Positions 6,801 to 14,558 of a stretch of 14,558 bases of DNA are shown piece after piece. The stretch comes from Paracoccaceae bacterium (GTDB lineage: Bacteria; Pseudomonadota; Alphaproteobacteria; Rhodobacterales; Rhodobacteraceae), in contig PWWF01000208.1 in the NCBI GenBank assembly GCA_003561595.1, positions 1-14,558 on the forward strand. Reading direction: 5' to 3'. A program made the position numbers and the translations under genes. The notes below the pieces were generated by a model, which was not told the DNA's origin, did no database searches, and saw only the letters and a program-made list of their open reading frames with translations. Each line of letters begins with the position of its first letter. Within the stretch, counting starts at the first letter, position 1.

Positions 6801-7712
6801 ATGTCTCGCGCCCGTCGCGGCACTGCGCCCGTCCGCCCGCCGATCCGGTTGTTCCGCAACCTCTCATCCAAGATCGCCGCGATCCCCATGGTCCTTGTCG
6901 GGCTTGGGGTTTTTGTGGGCGGCACGATCTGGACCGTGGTCTATTCCTTCACCGACTCGCGCTTGCTGCCGCGTCTGCAATTCGTGGGGTTCGAACAATA
7001 TGAGCGCCTCTGGAGCACGCGGCGCTGGCTTGTCTCGATCGAGAATCTGGCGATTTACGGGATCGTCTCGCTGGTGTTTACGATGTGTCTGGGTTTTCTG
7101 CTGGCCGCGCTTCTGGACCGCAAGATCCGGTTTGAGGATACGTTCCGCACGATCTTTCTCTACCCGTTCGCGCTGTCCTTCATCGTGACGGGGCTGGTCT
7201 GGCAATGGCTGCTGAACCCGGATTTCGGCATTCAGTCGGTCGTGCGCAGCATGGGCTTTCCGAATTTCAATTTCGACCCGCTGTATAATTCCGATCTGGT
7301 GCTGATCGGTCTGCTGATCGCGGGGTTGTGGCAGGGCACCGGACTGATCATGGTGATCATGCTGGCCGGTCTGCGCAGCATTGACGAGGATATCTGGAAA
7401 GCCACCCGCGTGGACGGCATTCCCATCTGGAAAACCTATATCATCGTCATCATTCCCATGATGAAGCCGGTCTTCGTGACTGCGCTGGTGCTGGTGACCA
7501 GCGGCATCGTGAAACTATACGATCTTGTGGTGGCGATGACATCGGGCGGGCCCGGCATTTCGTCCGAAGTGCCCGCGAAATATGTTTATGACACGCTGTT
7601 CACCCGCCAGAACCTCGGGCAGGGCTTTGCGGCCTCGACCATGATGCTGGTCACTGTCGCGATCATCCTGATCCCCTGGGCCTATATGCAATTCCGGGAG
7701 AAGCGCCAATGA
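6801..7712 (+). CDS. Sugar ABC transporter permease 1 (MalF/GtsB-like)
   Basis: Inner-membrane subunit that forms the sugar channel together with the next permease. The 303-residue protein has about six membrane helices, the first near residues 26-48 (IPMVLVGLGVFVGGTIWTVV). The cytoplasmic coupling (EAA) loop is seen as EDIWKATRVDGIPIWKTYII followed by VIIPMMKP, which contacts the ATPase. The start was chosen at 6801 because GGAGG (6791-6795) lies 5 bases upstream; an adjacent ATG at 6798 is also possible, while an in-frame TTG at 6783 has no ribosome binding site. Its end overlaps the second permease by 4 bases. The sequence resembles the GtsB subunit of glucose/mannose importers, but that does not settle the substrate. 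Confidence 0.92.
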   Translation: MSRARRGTAPVRPPIRLFRNLSSKIAAIPMVLVGLGVFVGGTIWTVVYSFTDSRLLPRLQFVGFEQYERLWSTRRWLVSIENLAIYGIVSLVFTMCLGFLLAALLDRKIRFEDTFRTIFLYPFALSFIVTGLVWQWLLNPDFGIQSVVRSMGFPNFNFDPLYNSDLVLIGLLIAGLWQGTGLIMVIMLAGLRSIDEDIWKATRVDGIPIWKTYIIVIIPMMKPVFVTALVLVTSGIVKLYDLVVAMTSGGPGISSEVPAKYVYDTLFTRQNLGQGFAASTMMLVTVAIILIPWAYMQFREKRQ

Positions 7713-8617
7713 CCGCTGCTGCCAATCTGCCGGGTGCTGTCACCCCGCGCGGCACCAAGCCGAAAACCGTCTTCGCGCCGCGCAATATCATGCTCTATGG
7801 CACATTGCTGATCTTCAGCATGTATTACCTGCTGCCGCTTTACGTGATGATCGTGACATCGCTGAAGGACATGGCCGAGATCCGCATGGGCAATGTCTTT
7901 TCGCCCCCGGTCGAGATTACCTTTGCCCCTTGGGTCAAAGCCTGGGCCGAGGCCTGCACCGGGATCAATTGTGACGGGCTGTCGCGCGGGTTCTGGAATT
8001 CCGTGCGCATCCTGATCCCGTCGCTGATCATCTCGGTGTCGATCGCGGCGCTGACGGGCTATGTGCTGGCCTGCTGGCGGTTCAAGGGGTCCGAGATCTT
8101 CTTCGGCATCCTGCTTCTGGGTGCGTTCATCCCCTATCAGGTGCTGCTGTATCCGCTGGTCATCATCCTGCGCGAACTGGGGCTGTTCGGCTCGCTCTGG
8201 GGGCTGGTGCTGGTGCACACGATCTTTGCGATGCCGATCAATGTGCTCTTGTTCCGCAATTACTTCGTCGCGCTGCCGGAAGAACTGTTCAAGGCCGCAC
8301 GCGTCGACGGGGCCGGGTTCTGGGGCATCTTCTTTCGCATCGTGATCCCGATGTCGCTGCCGATCTTCGTGGTGTCGGGCATCATTCAGGTCACGGGTAT
8401 CTGGAACGATTTCCTGTTCGGGGTCGTCTATACCCGCCCCGAAAACTACCCGATGACCGTGCAACTGAACAACATCGTCAATTCCGTGCAGGGCGTGCAG
8501 GAATACAACGTCAACATGGCTGCCACGCTGCTGACAGGGCTGGTGCCGCTGGTAGTGTATTTCTTCTCTGGCAGGCTGTTCGTGCGCGGTATTGCAGCCG
8601 GTGCAGTCAAGGGCTGA
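7709..8617 (+). CDS. Sugar ABC transporter permease 2 (MalG/GtsC-like)
   Basis: Second channel subunit of the importer. The 302-residue protein has about six helices, beginning near residues 28-50, and the coupling loop EELFKAARVDGAGFWGIFFR followed by IVIPMSLP. A periplasmic insertion containing ACTGINCDGLSRGFWNS, with two cysteines, is characteristic of GtsC-type permeases. The start ATG overlaps the previous stop (ATGA, 7709-7712), with GGGAG (7696-7700) 8 bases upstream, so equal production of the two permeases by coupled translation is likely. The ATPase gene begins 4 bases after its stop. Confidence 0.93.
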   Translation: MTAAANLPGAVTPRGTKPKTVFAPRNIMLYGTLLIFSMYYLLPLYVMIVTSLKDMAEIRMGNVFSPPVEITFAPWVKAWAEACTGINCDGLSRGFWNSVRILIPSLIISVSIAALTGYVLACWRFKGSEIFFGILLLGAFIPYQVLLYPLVIILRELGLFGSLWGLVLVHTIFAMPINVLLFRNYFVALPEELFKAARVDGAGFWGIFFRIVIPMSLPIFVVSGIIQVTGIWNDFLFGVVYTRPENYPMTVQLNNIVNSVQGVQEYNVNMAATLLTGLVPLVVYFFSGRLFVRGIAAGAVKG

Positions 8618-8621
8618 GGAC

Positions 8622-9707
8622 ATGACACATTCTATCGAAATCAAGGAACTGAAACTGGCCTTTGGCGCGGTGACCGTGCTGGAAGACCTGAATCTGCAAG
8701 TCGGGCAGGGCGAATTTCTGGTGCTGCTGGGCTCCTCCGGGTGCGGCAAATCCACTTTGCTGAACTGCATCGCGGGGCTGCTGGATATCACCGATGGCGA
8801 AATCCACATCCAGGGCCATAATGTCACCTGGGAAGAGCCGTCGAAACGCGGCATCGGGATGGTGTTCCAGTCCTACGCGCTGTATCCGCAGATGACGGTC
8901 GAGGGGAATCTGGCCTTTGGCCTGAAGAACGCGCGCATGCCAAGGCCGGAAATCGCCAAGCGCATCAAGCGCGCGTCCGAGATCCTGCAGATCGAGCCCT
9001 TGCTGAAACGCAAGCCGGCCGCATTGTCGGGCGGGCAGCGCCAGCGGGTGGCCATTGGCCGGGCGCTGGTGCGCGATGTCGATGTGTTCCTGTTTGACGA
9101 ACCGCTGTCCAATCTGGACGCCAAACTGCGCGCCGATCTGCGCGTGGAGATCAAGCGGCTGCACCAGACATTGCAGAACACCATGATCTATGTGACCCAT
9201 GACCAGGTCGAGGCGATGACCCTCGCGGACCGTATCGCGATCATGAAGGGGGGGCAGATCATGCAGCTTGCACCGCCCGCAGAGATCTACAACCGGCCCG
9301 TGAACAAGTATGTCGCAGGGTTCATCGGCTCGCCGGCGATGAATGTCATGGAAGGGCAGCTTGACGCGGGCAACAGTGAATTTGCCAGCGCCAGGGGGCT
9401 TTCCTTCACCGTCAAGGGCTATGAATTCGACGGCGCGCCCACCTCTGGCCCGGTCTGGCTGGGGCTGCGGCCGGAACATGTGCAATCGGGCAAATGGGCC
9501 GCGGGCCAGCCCATCCAGCGCGAGGCGCTGGTGGACATGGTCGAGCCGATGGGATCGGACACGCAAGTCTGGGCCAGGGTGGACGGGCAGGAGATTCGCT
9601 TTCGCATGGACGGACAGGAAAAGGTCGATATCGGCGACCGTGTGCCCATCGGGTTTGACCCGGCGCGCCTGTCGCTCTTCGACAAATCGACCGAAATTCG
9701 GCTTTAG
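8622..9707 (+). CDS. Sugar ABC transporter ATP-binding protein (MalK/UgpC type)
   Basis: Cytoplasmic ATPase that powers the importer, working as a homodimer. In the 361-residue protein all nucleotide-binding motifs are intact: Walker A GSSGCGKST (37-45), Q-loop Gln83, signature LSGGQ (135-139), Walker B VFLFDE (155-160), D-loop LSNLD (162-166) and H-loop His193. The C-terminal third (from about 240) is the MalK-like regulatory OB domain, with GLRPEHV and a final SLFDKSTEIRL. The start at 8622 is used because the protein then begins with the usual strand (IEIKELKLAFG) and a purine-rich site overlaps the upstream stop codon. Since the CUT1 ATPase lies with its own permeases, the system looks complete rather than dependent on a shared ATPase elsewhere. 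Confidence 0.95.
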   Translation: MTHSIEIKELKLAFGAVTVLEDLNLQVGQGEFLVLLGSSGCGKSTLLNCIAGLLDITDGEIHIQGHNVTWEEPSKRGIGMVFQSYALYPQMTVEGNLAFGLKNARMPRPEIAKRIKRASEILQIEPLLKRKPAALSGGQRQRVAIGRALVRDVDVFLFDEPLSNLDAKLRADLRVEIKRLHQTLQNTMIYVTHDQVEAMTLADRIAIMKGGQIMQLAPPAEIYNRPVNKYVAGFIGSPAMNVMEGQLDAGNSEFASARGLSFTVKGYEFDGAPTSGPVWLGLRPEHVQSGKWAAGQPIQREALVDMVEPMGSDTQVWARVDGQEIRFRMDGQEKVDIGDRVPIGFDPARLSLFDKSTEIRL

Positions 9708-9739
9708 GGCCAGACACTCAAATCAGAAAGGTTACTCCG

Positions 9740-10489
9740 ATGGACGTCTCGTTCCAGCTTTATTCCGCACGCAATTTCGCCCCGTGGGAGGGGGTGTTCG
9801 ACCAGTTGGCCGCTTTGGGCTATACGCAGGTCGAAGGCTTTGGCGGAGTCTATCAGGATGCGGGCGCGCTGCGCGCCGCACTTGATGCACGCGGCCTGTC
9901 GATGCCGTCGGGCCATTTCTTCCCCCTCGCCAGTTTCGAGGAGGAATTCGACAAGACCATCGCCACGGCCAGGACGCTGGGCATTGCTCAGCTGTATTGC
10001 CCCGCCCCGGATGACACCTATCGCGACGGCGCAGATGCCGAAGGCTGGCGCGCGTTGGCCGCGCGGCTGGATGCCTGCGCAAAGCGCGTGCAGGATGCGG
10101 GTCTGCGCTTTGGCTGGCACAACCACCATTGGGAATTCATGCCCCTGCCGGGCGGCGAGGTGCCGATGCAACTGCTGCTGGATGGCGCGCCCACGATGGA
10201 ATGGGAAGCCGATATCGCATGGATCACGCGCGGCGGGGCTGATCCGCTGACATGGATCGCGGATAACGCGGACCGGATCACGGCAGCGCATGTCAAGGAT
10301 ATCGCCCCCGAGGGTGAGGCCGCCGATGAGGATGGCTGGGCCGATGTGGGCGAGGGCGTGATGGACTGGCCCGCGATCATGGGCGCCTTGCGCAAGGCGG
10401 GTGTCACGCTCTTTGTGCTGGAGCATGACAACCCCAGCGATCTGGGCCGTTTCGCGCGCCGCTCGATCACCAATTTCCGCCAATACTGA
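9740..10489 (+). CDS. Sugar phosphate isomerase/epimerase family protein (xylose isomerase-like TIM barrel)
   Basis: A 249-residue cytosolic protein of the AP-endonuclease-2/xylose-isomerase-like TIM-barrel family. Members isomerise or epimerise sugars, act as dehydratases, or cleave 3-keto-glycosides, usually with a divalent metal. Features seen are an N-terminal strand SFQLYSARN, VEGFGG (Glu32), WHNHHWEF (127-133), EWEADIAW (Glu156, Asp158), AAHVKD (His184), VGEGVMDW and FVLEHD (Glu228). The last three positions with Asp158 are the likely metal ligands. The start is supported by AAAGG 8 bases upstream. It lies 32 bases after the ATPase gene and 10 before the Gfo/Idh gene. That pairing with a Gfo/Idh oxidoreductase is known from inositol and 3-keto-glycoside pathways. 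It is not classical XylA, which is much longer. The reaction is not assignable. Confidence 0.88.
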   Translation: MDVSFQLYSARNFAPWEGVFDQLAALGYTQVEGFGGVYQDAGALRAALDARGLSMPSGHFFPLASFEEEFDKTIATARTLGIAQLYCPAPDDTYRDGADAEGWRALAARLDACAKRVQDAGLRFGWHNHHWEFMPLPGGEVPMQLLLDGAPTMEWEADIAWITRGGADPLTWIADNADRITAAHVKDIAPEGEAADEDGWADVGEGVMDWPAIMGALRKAGVTLFVLEHDNPSDLGRFARRSITNFRQY

Positions 10490-10499
10490 GGGGCAGATC

Positions 10500-11621
10500 A
10501 TGAGCAAGACACTTGGCATCGGCGTTATGGGCTGCGGCAATATCTCGGCGGCCTATATGCGCCTTGCGCCGCTGTTCAACGGGATCGAGATGCGGGCCTG
10601 TGCGGATATGAACCCCGCTGCCGCCAAGGCGCGGGCCGAAGAGTTCAGTCTGCGCGCCGACACGGTCGAGGGGATGCTGGCCGCCGATGATATCGACATC
10701 GTGGTGAACCTGACGGTGCCTGCGGCGCATTTCGCAGTCTCGCAGCAGATTCTGGATGCGGGCAAGCATGTCTATTCCGAAAAGCCCTTTGTCCTGACGC
10801 TGGAAGAAGGGCAGCAGCTTGCCGCCAAAGCCCGCGAAAAGGGGCTGCGGATCGGGTCGGCGCCCGACACATTCATGGGCGGCGCGCATCAGCTTGCGCG
10901 CCATCTGGTCGATACGGGCCGTCTGGGCAAGATCAGCTCGGGCACCTGTTTCGTGCAAAGCCCGGGCATGGAGATGTGGCACCCCAACCCCGATTTCTTC
11001 TTTCAACCCGGTGGCGGGCCGATCCTTGATCTGGGGCCTTACTATATCTCGAACCTTGTGCAGCTTCTGGGGCCGGTCGCCCGTGTGACCGCCATGAGCA
11101 GCAGCGCCCAGTCCGAGCGCACCATCACCTCGGCCCCCCGCTACGGCGAGAAAATCCCTGTTAAGACGCCCACCACCATCCACGCGATCCTGCAATTCCA
11201 TTCGGGCGCGCAGGTGACCTATTGCGCAAGCTGGGATGTCTGGCAGCACGGGCACGCGCCGATGGAGCTGTATGGCGCAGAGGGCACGCTGCATGTGCCT
11301 GATCCCAATTTCTTCGGGGGCGAGGTGCGGCTGACCGCAAAAGCGGCCTTCACATCGGCGGGCGTGGCCTGGGACCACCCCTTTGCGCGCGCCAATGAAG
11401 GGGCGAATGCCAATTACCGCGCCGCCGGTCTGGCCGATATGGCGCTGGCGATTACCCAGGGGCGCCCGCATCGCTGCAGTGCCGAGTTCGCGCTGCATGT
11501 GGTCGATGTCATGACATCCATCCTGCGCGCGGGCGAAACCGGGCAGGTGCTGGAGATAAGCACAAGCTGCACGCGCCCCGACCCGCTGTCGCCGGCGGAT
11601 GCGCAGGGTTTGCTGGCATGA
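10500..11621 (+). CDS. Gfo/Idh/MocA family oxidoreductase
   Basis: A 373-residue NAD(P)-dependent dehydrogenase, probably acting on a sugar or glycoside. The N-terminal Rossmann fold has GVMGCGNIS (residues 8-16). The family motif EKP is at 94-96, with Lys95 the usual catalytic lysine. The C-terminal alpha/beta domain contains GGGPILDLGPYY. Asp177 is kept, but the position four residues later, usually His in this family (Asp-x-x-x-His of inositol dehydrogenase), is Tyr181. The start at 10500 follows a GAGGGG site overlapping the previous stop; the frame is open 33 codons further upstream, within the preceding gene, and is rejected. It overlaps the next gene by 4 bases. No signal peptide is seen, so it should be cytosolic. 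Which hydroxyl it oxidises is unknown. Confidence 0.9.
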   Translation: MSKTLGIGVMGCGNISAAYMRLAPLFNGIEMRACADMNPAAAKARAEEFSLRADTVEGMLAADDIDIVVNLTVPAAHFAVSQQILDAGKHVYSEKPFVLTLEEGQQLAAKAREKGLRIGSAPDTFMGGAHQLARHLVDTGRLGKISSGTCFVQSPGMEMWHPNPDFFFQPGGGPILDLGPYYISNLVQLLGPVARVTAMSSSAQSERTITSAPRYGEKIPVKTPTTIHAILQFHSGAQVTYCASWDVWQHGHAPMELYGAEGTLHVPDPNFFGGEVRLTAKAAFTSAGVAWDHPFARANEGANANYRAAGLADMALAITQGRPHRCSAEFALHVVDVMTSILRAGETGQVLEISTSCTRPDPLSPADAQGLLA

Positions 11622-12661
11622 GTGTCTATCGCGCCGCAGAGGACCGCTATGCGCGGATGGTCTATCGCAAATGCGGGGCCTCGGGGCTGAAGCTGCCTGC
11701 GATATCGCTGGGGCTGTGGCATAATTTCGGCGATGACACCGCACATGAGGTCAAGCGCAGCATCTGCACCACAGCCTTTGATCACGGGATCACGCATTTC
11801 GATCTGGCCAATAACTACGGCCCCGAACCGGGCGCGGCAGAGTCTGCGTTCGGACAGATCCTGCGCAGCGATTTCGCGCCCTATCGCGACGAATTGCTGA
11901 TCTCGTCCAAGGCGGGGTATCTGATGTGGCCGGGGCCATACGGCGAATGGGGCAGCCGGAAATATCTGGTCGCGTCCTGCGATGCCTCGCTGAAACGGAT
12001 GGGGCTGGATTATGTCGATATCTTCTATTCCCACCGCTTCGACCCCGACACCCCGCTGGAAGAGACGATGGGCGCGCTGGATTTCATCGTGCGGTCCGGG
12101 CGTGCGCTTTATGCCGGGATTTCCAGCTACAGTTCCGCGCGCACGCGAGAGGCGGCGGCGATCCTGCGCGATCTGGGCACGCCCTGCGTGATCCACCAGC
12201 CCAGCTACAATATCCTGAACCGCTGGGTCGAACGCGACGGGCTGAAGGACACGCTGCAGGATCTGGGCATCGGGTCCATCGCGTTTACGCCGCTGGCGCA
12301 GGGCATGCTGACGCGCAAATATCTGAACGGCATCCCCGAAGGCAGCCGCGCGACGCAAGGCAAATCCCTGTCGCAGAACATGATCACCCCCCGCGCGATC
12401 GAAAGCATCCGCGCGCTGACCGATATTGCCGAAGCGCGCGGCCAGACGCTGGCGCAGATGGCGCTGGCCTGGGTGCTGCGCGATGGCGGGATCACCAGCG
12501 CGCTGATCGGGGCATCGCGGCCCGAACAGGTTGTCGATTGCGCCGGTGCCATCGGCAATCTCGACTTCACGCCAGAGGAACTGGCCGCCATCGACCGATG
12601 CGCGTCGGAAGAGGATATCAACCTCTGGGCGCGCTCTACCCAGGAGGATACGGAAGCATGA
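11618..12661 (+). CDS. Aldo/keto reductase (YghZ / Kv-beta-like)
   Basis: A 347-residue NADPH-type oxidoreductase with the (beta/alpha)8 fold. The full catalytic tetrad can be placed: Asp62 and Tyr67 in HFDLANNYG, Lys98 in ISSKAGY and His139 in FYSHRFD. The insertion with YLMWPGPYGEWGSRKYL and the C-terminal IGASRPEQV are typical of the E. coli YghZ group (L-glyceraldehyde 3-phosphate reductase) and potassium-channel beta subunits. The start ATG lies in the previous stop (ATGA). Its ribosome binding site is weak, suggesting translation depends on the gene before. Its own stop overlaps the GH43 start. In this operon it may reduce a keto- or aldo-sugar, complementing the Gfo/Idh enzyme, but the substrate is not known. 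Confidence 0.92.
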   Translation: MSVYRAAEDRYARMVYRKCGASGLKLPAISLGLWHNFGDDTAHEVKRSICTTAFDHGITHFDLANNYGPEPGAAESAFGQILRSDFAPYRDELLISSKAGYLMWPGPYGEWGSRKYLVASCDASLKRMGLDYVDIFYSHRFDPDTPLEETMGALDFIVRSGRALYAGISSYSSARTREAAAILRDLGTPCVIHQPSYNILNRWVERDGLKDTLQDLGIGSIAFTPLAQGMLTRKYLNGIPEGSRATQGKSLSQNMITPRAIESIRALTDIAEARGQTLAQMALAWVLRDGGITSALIGASRPEQVVDCAGAIGNLDFTPEELAAIDRCASEEDINLWARSTQEDTEA

Positions 12662-14256
12662 TCCGCAATCCCATCCTGCCGGGCTTTAACCCCGACCCGT
12701 CGATCTGCCGCGTGGGGAAGAGCTATTTCATCGCGACCTCGACCTTCGAGTGGTTTCCGGGCGTGCAGATTCACCGCTCGGATGATCTGGTGAACTGGGA
12801 TCTGGCCTGCCGCCCGCTGGACCGCGCCAGCCAGTTGGACATGCGCGGCAATCCCGACAGTTGCGGCATCTGGGCGCCCTGCCTGTCCCATGCCGACGGG
12901 CTGTTCTGGTTGGTCTATACCGATGTCAAACGCTATGATGGCAATTTCAAGGATGCGCATAACTACATCGTCACGGCCCCCGCGATAGAGGGGCCGTGGT
13001 CCGACCCGGTCTATGTGAATTCCTCGGGCTTCGATCCGTCGCTGTTTCATGATGAGGACGGGCGCAAATGGTTCCTGAACATGCAATGGAACCATCGCGG
13101 TCATTCGCTGGGCGGGCAGCCCAAAAGCCCGGCCTTTGATGGCATCCTGCTGCAGGAGTGGCACCAAAAGCATGGGCTGACCGGGCCTGTGCGCAATATC
13201 TTTCCCGGCTCGCCCCTCGGGCTGGTCGAAGGGCCGCATCTGTTCAAGCGCAATGGCTGGTATTACCTGACCACCGCCGAGGGCGGGACCGGCTATACCC
13301 ATGCCGTGACCATGGCGCGCGCGCGCAGCATCCATGGCCCCTACGAGATGCACCCGAACACGCATCTGATCACATCCAAGGATCATCCGGATGCGGCGCT
13401 GCAACGCGCGGGCCATGGCCAGATCGTGGAAACCCCGACCGGAGAGGTCTATCACACGCATCTGTGCTCGCGCCCGCTGCCGGGGCGGTTTTCGCCGCTG
13501 GGGCGTGAAACCGCGATCCAGAAATGCGTCTGGGGTGCGGATGACTGGCTGTATCTGGACCATGATGGCCCGGTCCCGGCGCTGGACGTGCCTGCACCTG
13601 CGGATGTCAGCCCGCGCGCGCCGCAGCCTGTGCGCCGGGTGTTCGACATGACGCAATTGCCCGCCGAGTTTCAGTGGCTGCGCAGCCCCGAACCGTCGCG
13701 CCTGTTCACGCTGACAGGGTCGGCCCTGCGCCTGCATGGGCGCGAAAGTGTCGGAAGCTGGTTCGAACAGGCGCTGGTCGCGCGGCGGCAAGAGCATCTG
13801 CACTACCGCGCCGAAACTGAACTGGCCGCCTTTGCGCCGGACACCTATCAGCAGGCCGCCGGTCTGACGACCTATTACAACCGCCACAAGTTCCATTTCG
13901 CTGCCGTCACATTGGATGAGGCGCAGGGCCGCTGCCTGACCATCATGTCCTGCCCCGGTGTCTGGCCCGACGGGGCCATGATCTGGCCTTGCGACCCGGT
14001 GCCGCTGGCCGATGGCCCTGTGCGGCTGGCGGTCGAGTGTCGCGGGGCCGTGCAACAGTTCTACTGGCAGCAGGGCGGTGGCGACTGGACAGCGCTTGGC
14101 CCGGAGCTTGATGCCGCTGTTATCTCGGATGAAGGGGGGCGGGGTGAGCATGGCTCTTTCACCGGCGCCTTTGTCGGGATGCTGGCCTTTGACATCACGG
14201 GGCGCGGGCAGAGCGCGGATTTCACAAGTTTCGACTATCTGCCCGCGCCCGATTGA
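12658..14256 (+). CDS. Glycoside hydrolase family 43, beta-xylosidase-like, with C-terminal beta-sandwich domain
   Basis: Probably removes terminal xylose (or arabinose) from short oligosaccharides inside the cell. The 532-residue protein opens directly with the five-bladed propeller motif NPILPGFNPDPS. The three catalytic acids are placed by comparison with GH43 xylosidases: Asp13 (base), Asp126 in SGFDPSLF (pKa modulator) and Glu191 in VEGPHLF (acid). The C-terminal part (about 325-530) fits the beta-sandwich domain of GH43 xylosidases that closes the active site and makes them exo-acting. There is no signal peptide, so the substrate must be imported first. AGGAGG (12642-12647) and a 4-base overlap with the AKR stop define the start. 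Length agrees with bacterial beta-xylosidases of this type (about 530-540). Alpha-L-arabinofuranosidase or dual activity is possible. Confidence 0.92.
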   Translation: MIRNPILPGFNPDPSICRVGKSYFIATSTFEWFPGVQIHRSDDLVNWDLACRPLDRASQLDMRGNPDSCGIWAPCLSHADGLFWLVYTDVKRYDGNFKDAHNYIVTAPAIEGPWSDPVYVNSSGFDPSLFHDEDGRKWFLNMQWNHRGHSLGGQPKSPAFDGILLQEWHQKHGLTGPVRNIFPGSPLGLVEGPHLFKRNGWYYLTTAEGGTGYTHAVTMARARSIHGPYEMHPNTHLITSKDHPDAALQRAGHGQIVETPTGEVYHTHLCSRPLPGRFSPLGRETAIQKCVWGADDWLYLDHDGPVPALDVPAPADVSPRAPQPVRRVFDMTQLPAEFQWLRSPEPSRLFTLTGSALRLHGRESVGSWFEQALVARRQEHLHYRAETELAAFAPDTYQQAAGLTTYYNRHKFHFAAVTLDEAQGRCLTIMSCPGVWPDGAMIWPCDPVPLADGPVRLAVECRGAVQQFYWQQGGGDWTALGPELDAAVISDEGGRGEHGSFTGAFVGMLAFDITGRGQSADFTSFDYLPAPD

Positions 14257-14283
14257 ACGCCACTGCAAGAACAAGAGGATACC

Positions 14284-14558
14284 ATGCCCACAAATATCAA
14301 AGGCCCGGCGCTGTTTCTGGCGCAATTCGCAGGCGATGACGCCCCGTTCGACACGCTGCAAGGCATCACTGGCTGGGCCGCGTCACTGGGCTACAAGGGC
14401 GTGCAGATCCCCACATTCGACCCGCGCCTGTTCGATCTGGACCGCGCCGCCGAGAGCCGCGATTACTGCGACGAGGTCGCGGGGATCTGCGCGGAGGCGG
14501 GCGTTGCGATCACGGAGCTGTCCACCCATCTGCAGGGCCAGCTTGTCGCCGTGAACCC
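14284..14558 (+). CDS. Sugar phosphate isomerase/epimerase family protein, 5' part only (second TIM-barrel)
   Basis: An open frame begins 27 bases after the GH43 stop, with AGAGGA just upstream, and runs off the window with no stop (about 91 codons visible). The start MPTNIKGPALFLAQF and later LQGITGWAASLGYKGVQIPT, then DYCDEVAGICAEAGV followed by ITELSTHLQGQLVAVN, match the first strands and helices of xylose-isomerase-like TIM-barrel proteins. Those larger relatives include enzymes paired with Gfo/Idh dehydrogenases. Most of the barrel and the metal ligands are beyond the edge. It continues the same operon. The family is fairly sure; the reaction is unknown. Confidence 0.8.
   Translation, partial: MPTNIKGPALFLAQFAGDDAPFDTLQGITGWAASLGYKGVQIPTFDPRLFDLDRAAESRDYCDEVAGICAEAGVAITELSTHLQGQLVAVN

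Noticed and set aside
5339..6925. Long antisense open frame (528 codons) opposite the sugar-binding protein gene
   Set aside because: It covers the operators and a clear solute-binding protein gene on the other strand and has no recognisable domain.
11926..12657. In-frame upstream extension of the GH43 gene
   Set aside because: It lies entirely within the aldo/keto reductase gene in another frame. GH43 begins with its normal first motif at 12658, preceded by AGGAGG.
12205..14361. Very long antisense open frame (718 codons) opposite the GH43 and AKR genes
   Set aside because: It is a by-product of high-GC codon use. Its translation is Arg/Gly/Pro-rich with no family motifs, and the plus strand holds two well-recognised enzymes.

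Overview
The window is GC-rich, densely packed alphaproteobacterial DNA, most likely from a Rhodobacteraceae (Rhodobacterales) genome. This rests on the acpP-fabF-mltG order, the style of the FabF and MltG sequences, a membrane-anchored cytochrome c that resembles cytochrome c_y of Rhodobacter, and a GtsABCD-like sugar importer. No rRNA, tRNA, CRISPR array, transposase or integrase was recognised. No gene-free stretch exceeds 300 bases.

Region 1 (1-3021, + strand) is core metabolism. It holds acyl carrier protein (acpP), then an intrinsic terminator, then beta-ketoacyl-ACP synthase II (fabF) overlapping by 4 bases an endolytic murein transglycosylase (mltG). Region 2 (3022-3196) is a short gap after mltG, at the convergent boundary. 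It carries a 26-bp perfect inverted repeat and a separate compact terminator that serves the minus strand. Region 3 (3197-5284, - strand) holds a membrane-tethered monohaem cytochrome c with an unusual acidic repeat linker, and upstream of it a LacI-family repressor.

Region 4 (5285-5500) is the divergent control region. It carries two LacI-type operators, one a perfect 14-bp palindrome. Region 5 (5501 to the right edge, + strand) is one long carbohydrate-use operon: sugar-binding protein, two permeases and an ATPase (CUT1 importer), a xylose-isomerase-like TIM-barrel protein, a Gfo/Idh/MocA oxidoreductase, an aldo/keto reductase, a cytoplasmic GH43 beta-xylosidase-like enzyme, and the start of a second TIM-barrel isomerase/epimerase cut by the window edge. 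Gaps are short and three junctions within the operon are ATGA overlaps, so the genes are probably co-transcribed and partly translationally coupled.

The simplest reading is that the repressor responds to an imported oligosaccharide or glycoside, probably pentose-containing. The importer brings it in intact and GH43 cleaves it in the cytoplasm. The oxidoreductases and isomerases then process the released sugar, or an oxidised glycoside. The exact substrate cannot be read from sequence alone. The combination of GH43, Gfo/Idh, AKR and two TIM-barrel isomerases, with no recognisable xylA or xylB in view, is the most interesting part of the window.
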